Source of the DNA: Frankia torreyi
GTDB lineage: Bacteria; Actinomycetota; Actinomycetes; Frankiales; Frankiaceae
Direction: 5' to 3'
Length of the DNA stretch: 57,049 nt
Assembly (NCBI RefSeq): GCF_000948395.1
Contig: NZ_JYFN01000009.1
Span: 1-57,049, forward strand
This document shows positions 31,853 to 40,118 of this stretch, piece by piece (the stretch's first letter is position 1; the number at the start of each line of letters is the position of its first letter). The translations under genes were made by a program, and so were the position numbers. The notes under the pieces are model-generated. The model worked only from the letters and a program-made list of their open reading frames with translations, was not told the origin of the DNA and searched no databases.

Positions 31853-32587
31853 TCACACCTCCAGCGGGAGCTGCGCCACCGCGGTGTCCCGTCTGACCGG
31901 TGCCAGGCGGAACACGTCGCCGCGCGGCGCCGCGAACGCCTGCCAGAAGTGGTCCGCGACCTCGGCGGGACGAAGCGGGCCCGTCGGGCTCACCCGCCCG
32001 TCGAGGACGACCGTGCGCAGCCGGATCCCGCGGGCGGCCAGCGTCGGGCGCAGCGCCTCGGCGAGCGCGGTCAGCCCCGCCTTGCCGACGGCCAGAGCGA
32101 AGCGGCCGGCCACCGGTTCGGTGCGCGGGCTCGCCGTGGTGAGCAGGATCGTCGCTGCCACCCGGTCGTCGAGCAGCCCGGCGGCCACCTGCACGGCGGC
32201 AAGCGCCCCGGTGACGTTCACCGCCAGCGTCTGGTTCACCGTCTCGGCCGCCACCGTGAGCGCGGCCCCGCGGATGCTGAGCTTGGCGTTGTAGACGAGC
32301 ACGGTGAGCCCGCCGATCTCGGCGGACACCCGCTCGACCGCGCCGGCGAGCGCGGTGGAGTCGGTGACGTCCGCGACCGCGCCGGCCACCATAAGCCCCT
32401 CCTCCGCCAGCGCGTCGCGCACCCGGTTGAGGGTGTCGGCGGAGCGGGAGACGACCCCGAGCGCGAAGCCCTCCCGCCCGTACCGGCGCACCAGCTCGAC
32501 GCCGAAGCTCGTCCCCGGCCCGATCACGACGAGGCCGCGCGTCGGCGGCTCGGACGCATCCGGCTCGCGCGGCGCGGTACTGCTCAT
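31853..32587 (-). CDS. Short-chain dehydrogenase/reductase family protein, catalytic Tyr missing
   Basis: 244 residues with the SDR Rossmann start (LVVIGPGTSFGVELVRRYG), Asp before the NAG-like position (VADVTD, VYNAKLS), and Ser (LLTTASPR). At the active site the usual Y-x-x-x-K reads L-A-V-G-K, so the Lys is kept but the Tyr is replaced by Leu. It may bind NAD(P) without classical reduction, or use another residue. It ends close to the DUF2993 gene start region (229 bases). Start ATG 32587. Confidence 0.82.
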   Translation of the reverse strand: MSSTAPREPDASEPPTRGLVVIGPGTSFGVELVRRYGREGFALGVVSRSADTLNRVRDALAEEGLMVAGAVADVTDSTALAGAVERVSAEIGGLTVLVYNAKLSIRGAALTVAAETVNQTLAVNVTGALAAVQVAAGLLDDRVAATILLTTASPRTEPVAGRFALAVGKAGLTALAEALRPTLAARGIRLRTVVLDGRVSPTGPLRPAEVADHFWQAFAAPRGDVFRLAPVRRDTAVAQLPLEV

Positions 32588-32655
32588 GCCCACATCCTGG
32601 CCGAGGCGGCGCCGCGAGATGTCGGGGATGGCCAGATCGGCCGCGGCGGGACGGC

Positions 32656-32811
32656 TCAGGTTCGGGCGCGCTCGTCCCGGGCGGCCGAAGCCGCGTTGGC
32701 GGCCCGCAGGGGCGCGCTGCGCGCGTAGGCCCACCCGAGCGCGGCACTGACGATGATCATGGGGATGAGCAGGAGAAGCAGAGCGATGACGACCGCGCCA
32801 AAGGTCTCCAT
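32656..32811 (-). CDS. 51-residue membrane protein
   Basis: ATG 32811 to TGA 32656. The first 30 residues form one long hydrophobic helix (METFGAVVIALLLLLIPMII...), then a basic/Ala tail (YARSAPLRAANAASAARDER). A GGTAGG lies about ten bases upstream. It lies 68 bases upstream of the SDR gene on the same strand, so they may share a transcript. Function unknown. Confidence 0.65.
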   Translation of the reverse strand: METFGAVVIALLLLLIPMIIVSAALGWAYARSAPLRAANAASAARDERART

Positions 32812-32920
32812 GCTGTCTGCCTACCCACGATCCGGGGTAGCCCAGCCGGGTGTGACGCACGAGTCGCTCCAGGCCCCGCTGCTTAGCCGGAGGGCCCGGA
32901 GGGTTTAGTCGGACGGTGCG

Positions 32921-32980
32921 GCCTCCGGACAAGCAGGGGAGCCTCCGGACAGGTAGGAGAGCCTCCGGACAGACAGGAGA
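32921..32980. repeat. 20-bp tandem repeat, three copies
   Basis: Units beginning GCCTCCGGACA at 32921, 32941 and 32961, followed by a diverged fourth (32981) that contains the near-palindrome GCCTGTCCACAGGC. Intergenic, directly downstream of the AGPS-like gene stop at 33032. Confidence 0.9.
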
Positions 32981-33031
32981 GCCTGTCCACAGGCCGGCGG
33001 CCGGGCGAGCCGGCGGGCCGCGCGGCCGCGG

Positions 33032-34750
33032 TCAGACGAGGATCCCCGGGTTGAGAATTCCGGCGGGGTCGAGGGTGCGCTTCACCGCGCGCAGCACGTC
33101 GACGCCGAGGCCGCCGATCTCGGCGCCGAGCCAGGGGCGGTGCTCGGTGCCGACGGCGTGGTGATGGGTGATCGTGCCGCCCGCGGCGACGATCGCATTG
33201 CCGGCCGCCGCCTTCGCCGCCCGCCAGCTCCCGATCGGGTCCGCACCCTGCGCGCACACCACGGTGAAGTAGAGCGAGGCCCCGGTCTCGTACAGGTGGG
33301 AGATATGGCACATCACCACCGGCGACAGCCCCGCCGCGCCGAGCGAGCCGATCAGCGCCTCGCGCACGCCCGCATAGAGCGCCGGCAGGGTGGCCCAGAA
33401 CCCGGCGGTCTCCAGCGTCTCGGCGAAGATCCCCAGATCGAGCAGGGCATCGCGCAGATAGGGCGCCCGGAACCGACCCCGTTCCCAGTCGGGGCCGGCC
33501 GCGGCATCCAGCCGCCGCGCGCCACCGGCCAGCAGCACCCCCGCGACCTCGGCGGTGTGACGCTCGACCGCCGGCCCGGACCCCTCGTACCCGGTGACGA
33601 GGTGGCAGCCGCCCGGGGGGCCGTCCGCCGCGACGGCCCCGGTCACTGCCACCGGACCCGTCTCCGCCGCCGGACCCGTCTCCGCCGCAGGCCTCGTCTC
33701 CGCCGCCGGACCCGTCGCTGCCGCCCGGCCGGTCGGGCGCGGCGGACGGGCGAGGCCGCCGACGGTCTCGGTCTCGTCCGACAGGCGGCATACGGTGGGC
33801 CGCAGGTCACCCGCCGCGAGGGTGCGTAGCAGCCGCGTCCCGGTCGCGAAGTCCGGCACTGACCAGCCCTCGAAGATCCGCCGCGCCGGCAACGGCCGCA
33901 CCCGCGCCACCACCTGGGTGATGACGCCGAAGGCACCCTCGGATCCGAGCAGCAGCTCGCGCAGGTCCGGCCCGGCCGCCGAGGCCGGCGCCCGGCCGAG
34001 CTCCCAGGAGCCGACCGGGGTCGCCACCCGCAGCCCGACGACCAGGTCGTCGAAGCGGCCGTAGCCCGCGGAGGCCTGGCCGCTGGACCGGGTGGCGGCG
34101 AAGCCGCCGATGGTGGCGTACTCCCAGGACTGCGGGATGTGCCCGAGGGTCAGACCGTGCTCGGCGAGCAGCGCCTCGGCGCGCGGGCCGCGCAGCCCGG
34201 CGCCGAGCTCGGCGGTGCCGGACTCCCGGTCCACCCGGCCCAACGCGTCCAGCCTGGCCAGATCGAGGGCGACCACCGGCCGTTCGGCGGGCCCGGCGGG
34301 TTCGAGGCCGCCGACGACGGAGGTGCCCCCACCGAACGGCACGACGACGATGCGCTCCCGGCTCGCGAGCCGCAGCACCGCGAGCACCTCGTCGTGGTCC
34401 GCAGGCAGCACGATCGCGTCGGGCGCGGCCCAGGCGTCGCCGGCGCGCAGGCGCAGCAGGTCGGTCGTGGACCTCCCGCGGCAGTGGCGGATGCGCGCCT
34501 CGTCGTGCATATGGACGTGGCCCGAGCCGACGATCGTCGCCAGCGCGTCCCGGACCGCCGCGGGCAGCCGGGCCGGCGGCAGGCGCACCTCGTCGAGCGG
34601 GACCGGCGCGGTGGGCCGCGCCGGGATGCCCAATCGGGCCAGCAGCTCACGAACCTCGTCGGGCAGTGGCTCGTGCGCGGACGCGGGCCCCCAGCCCCAC
34701 CAGACGGGTTCGGTCGAGCCGATCCTGCGCGCTTCGTCGGTGCTTGTCAT
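33032..34750 (-). CDS. Alkyldihydroxyacetonephosphate-synthase-like FAD oxidase
   Basis: 572 residues. The FAD domain carries PFGGGTSVVGG (about 133) and ATRSSGQASAGYGRFDDLV. The C-terminal catalytic part has HISHLYETGASLYFT and the triple His ITHHHAVGTEH (about 527), both marks of AGPS rather than lactate oxidases. AGPS swaps an acyl for an alkyl chain on dihydroxyacetone phosphate; bacterial relatives may act otherwise. An 18-bp minisatellite inserts AAETGP-like repeats at about 340-369. Divergent from a TetR-glpD operon, the layout of M. tuberculosis Rv2251/Rv2250c/Rv2249c as I recall. ATG 34750 follows GAGGTGG. Confidence 0.88.
   Translation of the reverse strand: MTSTDEARRIGSTEPVWWGWGPASAHEPLPDEVRELLARLGIPARPTAPVPLDEVRLPPARLPAAVRDALATIVGSGHVHMHDEARIRHCRGRSTTDLLRLRAGDAWAAPDAIVLPADHDEVLAVLRLASRERIVVVPFGGGTSVVGGLEPAGPAERPVVALDLARLDALGRVDRESGTAELGAGLRGPRAEALLAEHGLTLGHIPQSWEYATIGGFAATRSSGQASAGYGRFDDLVVGLRVATPVGSWELGRAPASAAGPDLRELLLGSEGAFGVITQVVARVRPLPARRIFEGWSVPDFATGTRLLRTLAAGDLRPTVCRLSDETETVGGLARPPRPTGRAAATGPAAETRPAAETGPAAETGPVAVTGAVAADGPPGGCHLVTGYEGSGPAVERHTAEVAGVLLAGGARRLDAAAGPDWERGRFRAPYLRDALLDLGIFAETLETAGFWATLPALYAGVREALIGSLGAAGLSPVVMCHISHLYETGASLYFTVVCAQGADPIGSWRAAKAAAGNAIVAAGGTITHHHAVGTEHRPWLGAEIGGLGVDVLRAVKRTLDPAGILNPGILV
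33642..33731. repeat. 18-bp minisatellite inside the AGPS-like gene
   Basis: Five units of GTCTCCGCCGCCGGACCC type at 33642, 33660, 33678, 33696 and 33714, with substitutions at the ends. Frame-preserving; it expands a loop between the FAD domain and the substrate domain. Confidence 0.92.
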
Positions 34751-34805
34751 CGCCCACCTCGGTTCGCCTGCTCGATCCGGCTCACTGGACTTCGACGCGA
34801 GACAG

Positions 34806-34832
34806 TGTGACAGTCGAAGTAACACTGTCACA
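34806..34832. promoter_or_regulatory. Inverted-repeat operator between AGPS-like gene and tetR
   Basis: TGTGACAGT (34806-34814) and its exact reverse complement ACTGTCACA (34824-34832) flank a 9-base spacer; an overlapping pair GACAGTGT (34801-34808) and ACACTGTC (34822-34829) gives a second symmetric site. This is the kind of site TetR proteins bind, and it sits in the middle of the divergent promoter region, so the adjacent TetR probably represses both directions. Confidence 0.75.
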
Positions 34833-34926
34833 AGACCCCGACTCCACGATGGCACAGCCGCAGCGGGTGCGCCCCCGCGACGCCCGGTGCACGATCGCGG
34901 CAGTCGACCAGGAGGGTGGCCGCACG

Positions 34927-35658
34927 ATGCTCGACACCGACCGGCACCCCGCCACCGACCGGCACCCCGGCACCGACCGGCGACCCGACACCGCCGTGGC
35001 CCCGGGTCGTCCGGTCCGCTGGTCCGGCGAGGACGCCGTCCTCGACGCGGCGAAGGCGTCGCTGCTGGCGGTCGGGGTCCGCCGCACCACGCTGACCGAG
35101 GTCGCCCGCCGTGCCGGGGTGAGCCGGATGACCCTCTACCGGCGCTGGCCGGACCTGCGCTCGCTGGTCGGCGACGTGATGACCCGGGAGTGGACACGGG
35201 TGGTCACGGCGGCGACGCGGCCGACTGCCTCCGATCGGTCCGGCGGCGACCTGGACGACCTCGTCGACCACGTCATCGCGACCGTGGAGGCGTTCCGGAC
35301 GAACCCGATCTACCTGCGGATCATCGAGACCGACCCGGAGCTGCTGCTGCCGTACCTGACCGAGCGGCGCGGCGCCACCCAGCAGATGATCATCGACCTG
35401 CTGGCCGGGCAGCTCGACGCCGCCGCGCGGAACGGCACGGTGCGCCCGGTGGACCCGGCGGCGCTGGCGGTCATGGTGCTGCTCGTCGTGCAGTCGTTCG
35501 TGCTGTCTGCGGGCGCCCTCGCCGGGCCGGTGTCGGCCGCGACGCTGGCGACCGAGCTGCGGCGCCTGCTGCGCGGCTACCTCGCTCCCGACGCCGCAGG
35601 TACGCCACCCGTGCGCGCCGCAAGCGTCGGCGGGCCGACCCGGGGCGCGACGCCTTGA
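34927..35658 (+). CDS. TetR-family transcriptional regulator
   Basis: 243 residues. The helix-turn-helix is at about 40-85 (VLDAAKASLLAVGVRRTTLTEVARRAGVSRMTLYRRW). The ligand half is all-helical with no family-specific motif. The N-terminus has three DRHP/DRRP repeats. ATG 34927 follows GGAGGG. It overlaps the glpD-like gene by four bases (TTGA) and is divergent from the AGPS-like gene; the inverted repeat at 34806-34832 is its likely operator. The ligand may be an acyl-CoA or ether-lipid intermediate (inference). Confidence 0.9.
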   Translation: MLDTDRHPATDRHPGTDRRPDTAVAPGRPVRWSGEDAVLDAAKASLLAVGVRRTTLTEVARRAGVSRMTLYRRWPDLRSLVGDVMTREWTRVVTAATRPTASDRSGGDLDDLVDHVIATVEAFRTNPIYLRIIETDPELLLPYLTERRGATQQMIIDLLAGQLDAAARNGTVRPVDPAALAVMVLLVVQSFVLSAGALAGPVSAATLATELRRLLRGYLAPDAAGTPPVRAASVGGPTRGATP

Positions 35659-37337
35659 CGGGTGCCGGCTGGCCGGCCCCGCCGGGGAACACCTCCCTCA
35701 ACGCGCGGCGGCGCGACCGGGAACTGGCCGCCACCGTCGACGGCGATCCGGTCGACGTGCTGGTGGTCGGCGGCGGCGTCACCGGCGCCGGGGTCGCCCT
35801 GGACGCCGCGTCGCGCGGCCTGTCGGTTGCGCTCGCCGAGGCCCACGACCTCGCCTTCGGCACCAGCCGGTGGAGCTCCAAGCTCGTCCACGGCGGGCTG
35901 CGTTATCTCGCCGGCGGCGACGTCGCGGTGGCATGGGAGAGCGCGGTGGAGCGCGACATCCTGATGCGGCACACCGCGCCCCACCTCGTCCGGGCACTGC
36001 CGATCGTGACCCCGCTGACACCACAGGTGTCCCGCTCGGCGGCCGCGCTGGTGCACACCGGGCTGCGGATCGGCGATGTGCTGCGCCGCGCTGCCGGCAC
36101 CCCGCACACCGTGCTGCCGAGGCCGCGCCGGCTGACGGCGGTGGAGACCCTCGGCCTCGCCCCCGCGCTGCGGGAGACCGGGCTGCGCGGCGGCCTGGTG
36201 TACTGGGACGGCCAGCTCGTCGACGACGCGCGGCTCGTCGTCGCCCTGGCCCGCACCGCCGCCGGCCACGGCGCCCGAATCCTCACCCGCCTTCGGGTCG
36301 AACACATCGACGGGCCCGGCGCGGCGGGCGGCGGCGCACCGGCGGCCGCCCGGCACCGCGGCTTCGAGGTGACCGCCCGCGACCAGCGCACCGGGGACGA
36401 GATCCGGCTGCGCGCCCGGACTGTCGTGAACGCCACCGGCGTCTGGGCCCCGGCCCTGACGCCCGGCATCCGGCTGCGACCAAGCCGCGGCACGCACCTG
36501 GTACTGCGCTCGGACGCCCTGGCGGGAGCCCGCGGGGCGCTGTCCGTGCCGATGCCGGGTGAGCACAACCGGTTCGCGCTGGTGCTCCCGCAGGGTGACG
36601 GCCGGGTCTATGTCGGACTGACCGACGTCCCGGTCGATCGGATCACCGACGTCCCCGAGCCCGACGACAGCGAGATCGCCGAGCTCGTCGACGTCGTGTC
36701 GACCGTGCTCGCCGCGCCCCTGGACCGCGCCGACCTGCTCGGCGCGTTCGCCGGGCTGCGCCCCCTTCTCGACGACCACCCCCGGCCCGACGACCACCCT
36801 CGACCCGACGACCACCCCCGACCCGGCGGCTCTCCCCGACCCGACATCGCCCACCCGGGGCGCACCGCGGACCTGTCCCGGCGCCATCTCGTCCGCACCG
36901 ATCCGGGCGGTCTGGTCACCGTCGTCGGCGGGAAGCTCACGACCTACCGGCGGATGGCCGCCGATGCCGTGGACGCGGCCATCACAGCCGGCGAGCTGCC
37001 CGCCGGCCCCTGCCGGACCCGGCGGCTCGGGCTCGTCGGCGCCGCACCGCGATCGGTGCTCGCCGCGGTCGCGGCACCGCGCCGGCTGGTTGAGCGGTAC
37101 GGCACGGAGGCGCCGCGGGTGCTCGCGGTCGCCGACGACGACCCTGGACTGCTCGCGCCGATCGTCGATGGGGTGCCGGTCACGGGGGCGGAGCTGCTGT
37201 TCGCGGTGTGCCATGAGGGAGCGCTCGATCCGGCGGACCTGCTGGACCGCCGTTCGCGGATCGGCCTCGTTCCCGCCGAGCGGCGCGCGGCGCTCGCCGC
37301 CGCCACCCGGCTGTTCGACCATGCGATGACACGCTGA
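35655..37337 (+). CDS. glpD: FAD-dependent glycerol-3-phosphate dehydrogenase, GlpD1-like
   Basis: 560 residues. The FAD motif VVGGGVTGAGVALDAASRG lies at about 36-54, followed by GTSRWSSKLVHGGLRYL, VNATGVWAP, and the C-terminal GGKLTTYRRMAADAVD. It oxidises glycerol-3-phosphate to dihydroxyacetone phosphate at the membrane, feeding quinone. That product is the AGPS substrate, matching the divergent neighbour. Start TTG 35655 overlaps the TetR stop (TTGA); no in-frame ATG or GTG precedes the FAD motif. A three-copy 18-bp repeat adds DDHPRP units at about 372-396. Its last 158 bases are antisense to the histidine kinase 3' end. Confidence 0.88.
   Translation: MTGAGWPAPPGNTSLNARRRDRELAATVDGDPVDVLVVGGGVTGAGVALDAASRGLSVALAEAHDLAFGTSRWSSKLVHGGLRYLAGGDVAVAWESAVERDILMRHTAPHLVRALPIVTPLTPQVSRSAAALVHTGLRIGDVLRRAAGTPHTVLPRPRRLTAVETLGLAPALRETGLRGGLVYWDGQLVDDARLVVALARTAAGHGARILTRLRVEHIDGPGAAGGGAPAAARHRGFEVTARDQRTGDEIRLRARTVVNATGVWAPALTPGIRLRPSRGTHLVLRSDALAGARGALSVPMPGEHNRFALVLPQGDGRVYVGLTDVPVDRITDVPEPDDSEIAELVDVVSTVLAAPLDRADLLGAFAGLRPLLDDHPRPDDHPRPDDHPRPGGSPRPDIAHPGRTADLSRRHLVRTDPGGLVTVVGGKLTTYRRMAADAVDAAITAGELPAGPCRTRRLGLVGAAPRSVLAAVAAPRRLVERYGTEAPRVLAVADDDPGLLAPIVDGVPVTGAELLFAVCHEGALDPADLLDRRSRIGLVPAERRAALAAATRLFDHAMTR
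36771..36842. repeat. 18-bp minisatellite inside glpD1
   Basis: GACGACCACCCCCGGCCC and two close copies at 36789 and 36807, then a diverged fourth at 36825; encodes DDHPRP repeats in a loop. Confidence 0.93.
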
Positions 37338-39927
37338 CCGTCTCCCCACCGGGTTCACCGAGGCCCTCCACTGGGCCGGACCCGCCAGAAGAGCCGATCC
37401 GCTCGGAGGCAGCCGTCGCCTGGTCGTCCGGGCCGGCGGGGCCGGCCGGACTGGCGGGGCCGGCCGGATCGGCAGGGCCGGCCTCGATGGTCGCGGACCA
37501 GTGCATCTCGATGCAGGCGACGCCCTCGCCGATCGTCCCGCCGGCGCGGACCAGCCCCGAGCCGCCGGGGCCGAACTCGCTCGCCCGGCCGAACTCGGCC
37601 AGGGTCGGCCCGGCGAGAACGGGTCGTCCTGGCGTCGCCGGCACCCCGGCCCGCCGCCCTTCGAGCCGCCCGACAACCCGCGCGTCAGCCGCTGCCGCTC
37701 CCTGCACTGGCAGGACAGGCGGGGCCGGCAGGACAGGCGGGGCCGGGGCACGGCGGGCCGGATAGGTGAGGTAGACGCTCGCCTGCGCGGTGCCGAGGTA
37801 GCCGGTGAGCACCACGGGCCCCTCCCGGACGGCGGCCAGCACCGCCGAGACCCGGGCAAGGAACTCCCGGCGCACCGGCTCGGGCAGCATCAGCAGGTCG
37901 CCGTCCGTCTGGACGGTGACGGCGATGCCCCGCGCCTCGGCCTGTTCGATCGTACCGGCCAGGTCACGCAGCGCAGCGAGGCCGGCACCGCCGAGATCCC
38001 GACGCAGCGCCCGGGCACGCGCCATGCACAGGGCACGCACCTCCGGCCGGCCTGGATCGATCCGACCGGCGGCGATGTCGCGCAGCAGCGGCAGGAACCG
38101 CGCGTCCAGCTCGTCGAGCCGCCGACGCCGGTCCCGGCGGACGGTGCGGTCCAGCACCCGCCGGCTGGTCAGGTCGGCCTCCAGGTCGTCGGCCCGCGCC
38201 CGCTCCTGCGCGCTGGCCCGCAGGACCGGCCCGAACATGGTGACCAGCACCTGCATGATCCACTGCGCGTACACCGCGGCGGCCAGCCTGGCGAGGACCA
38301 GCGGGTCGTATCTGCAGCCGAGGCCGAGGCCGATGACGATGCCGACCATGGCCACCGTCGCGAACCCGGCGGCAGCGTAGCGCTCCCGCGGCGGCCGGGA
38401 CAGCACCGCCAGCGCCACGAGCAGCGGGTTGATCATGGTGGTGCCCCAGCTCACGACCAGTTCACCGGGAGGTTCCACCGTGTTGACCGCGCCGGCGACC
38501 GCCGAGGCGACGGCCACCAGCAGCACGGCGGCCGACTCGCGGCGGACCAGCGGCCGGCGGGCGACGACCCGGGCCGTCAGCCCGATGACCACGGCCGTCG
38601 TCAGCCAGATCGCCACGCCGGCCGGCATCGACCGGGCCTGGTCCCGGTGCACGATGACCGGGATGAGCGCGGCGAGCCAGCCCACGACCACCGCGAGGGC
38701 GAACGCCCGGCGCGCCGCCGCGGCGAACTGCTCCTCCAGCCGGTCGGCGCACGCCGTTTCCGCGGCGACCGGCTGCGGCAGCTCCCACCGCAGCGTGATC
38801 CGGGTGCCCTGCCCGGGTTCGGACCAGATGTCGGCGGAGCCACCCACGGCCGCCATCCGGGCGGAGACCGAGTGCCGCAACCCGAGACGGCGGCTGTCCG
38901 CGGCCAGCTCCGCCGTCCGGAACCCGCGTCCCCGGTCGATGACGGACACCTCCAGCCGGCCGGGGCCGACCTGGGCGAGGACCCGGGCGTCGCCGGTGCC
39001 GGCGTGGGATCGGACGTTGCGCAACGCCTCGCCCATCGCGGCGGCGATGGCGGCGCCGACCTCGTCGGGCACCCACTCGCCCGCCGGCTCCGGCCCGTCT
39101 CCCGGCGCGTCGGCCTCCAGCACGACCCGTAGACCGGCGCCGCGCGCGCTGCCGACGGCCTGGTTGATGCGTTCACTGAGGGTGGGACCCGCGTCCGGCC
39201 GGCTGGCCAGGTGCTCCTCGACCACGCGCACGCTGTCCGCGCACTGCCGGCGCAGGTCGGCGGCCGGCTGGTCCTCGCTCATGCCCAGGCCGGTGAGCGT
39301 GTTGAGGATCGTGTCGTGCAGGAGCCGCTCCTGCTCACGGGAGTCCTGCTCGCGCCCCTCGGCGACGAGCTGCCGGCGCCGCCGGGCGGTCACGTCGCGG
39401 TGCTGCCGGTCGGCCTCGACCGCGACCCGACGCAGCCGCCCGGCGGCGTGATGCAGCAGGGCGCCGACAACGAGGAGGATCGCCGTCGCGGCGAACACCT
39501 GGGGCCGATGGTGGGCGGCGCCGGCGAGCTGGGCGACCGCCAGCACCGCCGTGGCCACGGCGAACTTCCGGGCCGGCAGGGCGAACGCCGCCGCCACCAC
39601 GGCGGTGAGCAGGCCGACGAAGGCAAACGAGGCGGGGTCGCCCCGCGACGCGTCAGGCGTCAGCCAGCCCGTGGCCAGCGCGACAAGGGCCGCCAAGGCC
39701 ACGTCGGCGACCGCCATGGCCCGGCGCGGGCGACGGCGCAGGTGCACGACGAACAGCACACCCCACGCCAGTACGACGACCGGGCCGGCCAGCGCCGCCG
39801 GGTGCGCGCGGTACCAGCCGGCCCAGGCGGCGACGAAGACCAGCAGGTAGCCCACCTGGGCGAGCCGCAGCCGGGCGGTGCAGCGAAGCATCACTGTGGA
39901 CAGCGCCTGCACCGAGCGTCCGTTCAT
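37180..39927 (-). CDS. Double-module membrane histidine kinase
   Basis: 915 residues. An N-terminal block of about five membrane helices precedes a coiled linker, the phospho-acceptor box REQERLLHDTILNTL (His about 200) and a HATPase domain (EALRNVRSHAG about 299, VIDRGRGF, GLRHSVSARM, SEPGQGTRITL). Then comes a second block of about six helices (409-562) and a second cytoplasmic helical region (RADDLEADLTSRRVLDRTV) with no clear ATPase. Such NarL-type kinases normally have an adjacent response regulator; none is present. The last 52 residues are encoded antisense to glpD1 and the tail is Gly/Pro/Ala-rich, so the true end may be a run-on. ATG 39891 is an alternative start. Confidence 0.8.
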   Translation of the reverse strand: MNGRSVQALSTVMLRCTARLRLAQVGYLLVFVAAWAGWYRAHPAALAGPVVVLAWGVLFVVHLRRRPRRAMAVADVALAALVALATGWLTPDASRGDPASFAFVGLLTAVVAAAFALPARKFAVATAVLAVAQLAGAAHHRPQVFAATAILLVVGALLHHAAGRLRRVAVEADRQHRDVTARRRRQLVAEGREQDSREQERLLHDTILNTLTGLGMSEDQPAADLRRQCADSVRVVEEHLASRPDAGPTLSERINQAVGSARGAGLRVVLEADAPGDGPEPAGEWVPDEVGAAIAAAMGEALRNVRSHAGTGDARVLAQVGPGRLEVSVIDRGRGFRTAELAADSRRLGLRHSVSARMAAVGGSADIWSEPGQGTRITLRWELPQPVAAETACADRLEEQFAAAARRAFALAVVVGWLAALIPVIVHRDQARSMPAGVAIWLTTAVVIGLTARVVARRPLVRRESAAVLLVAVASAVAGAVNTVEPPGELVVSWGTTMINPLLVALAVLSRPPRERYAAAGFATVAMVGIVIGLGLGCRYDPLVLARLAAAVYAQWIMQVLVTMFGPVLRASAQERARADDLEADLTSRRVLDRTVRRDRRRRLDELDARFLPLLRDIAAGRIDPGRPEVRALCMARARALRRDLGGAGLAALRDLAGTIEQAEARGIAVTVQTDGDLLMLPEPVRREFLARVSAVLAAVREGPVVLTGYLGTAQASVYLTYPARRAPAPPVLPAPPVLPVQGAAAADARVVGRLEGRRAGVPATPGRPVLAGPTLAEFGRASEFGPGGSGLVRAGGTIGEGVACIEMHWSATIEAGPADPAGPASPAGPAGPDDQATAASERIGSSGGSGPVEGLGEPGGETVSVSSHGRTAGWRRRAPRAARRERGRSANGGPAGPPDRALPHGTPRTAAPPP

Positions 39928-40118
39928 GTCGCACAAGTGTGGACGATAAGGCCGTCGCCCCCTGCCCAAGGGGCAGGTATCCCGCGCGTGGTATCGGGGG
40001 TCGCGGGGCGGCCCGCAATCGGAATTTCGCTATTCCCGGCTTCCGCCGCCCTGGCTTCCGCGGCCCCGGCCTTCGCGGATCCCGGCCTTCGCGAGACGCC
40101 CGATGGGAGAAGCACCGC

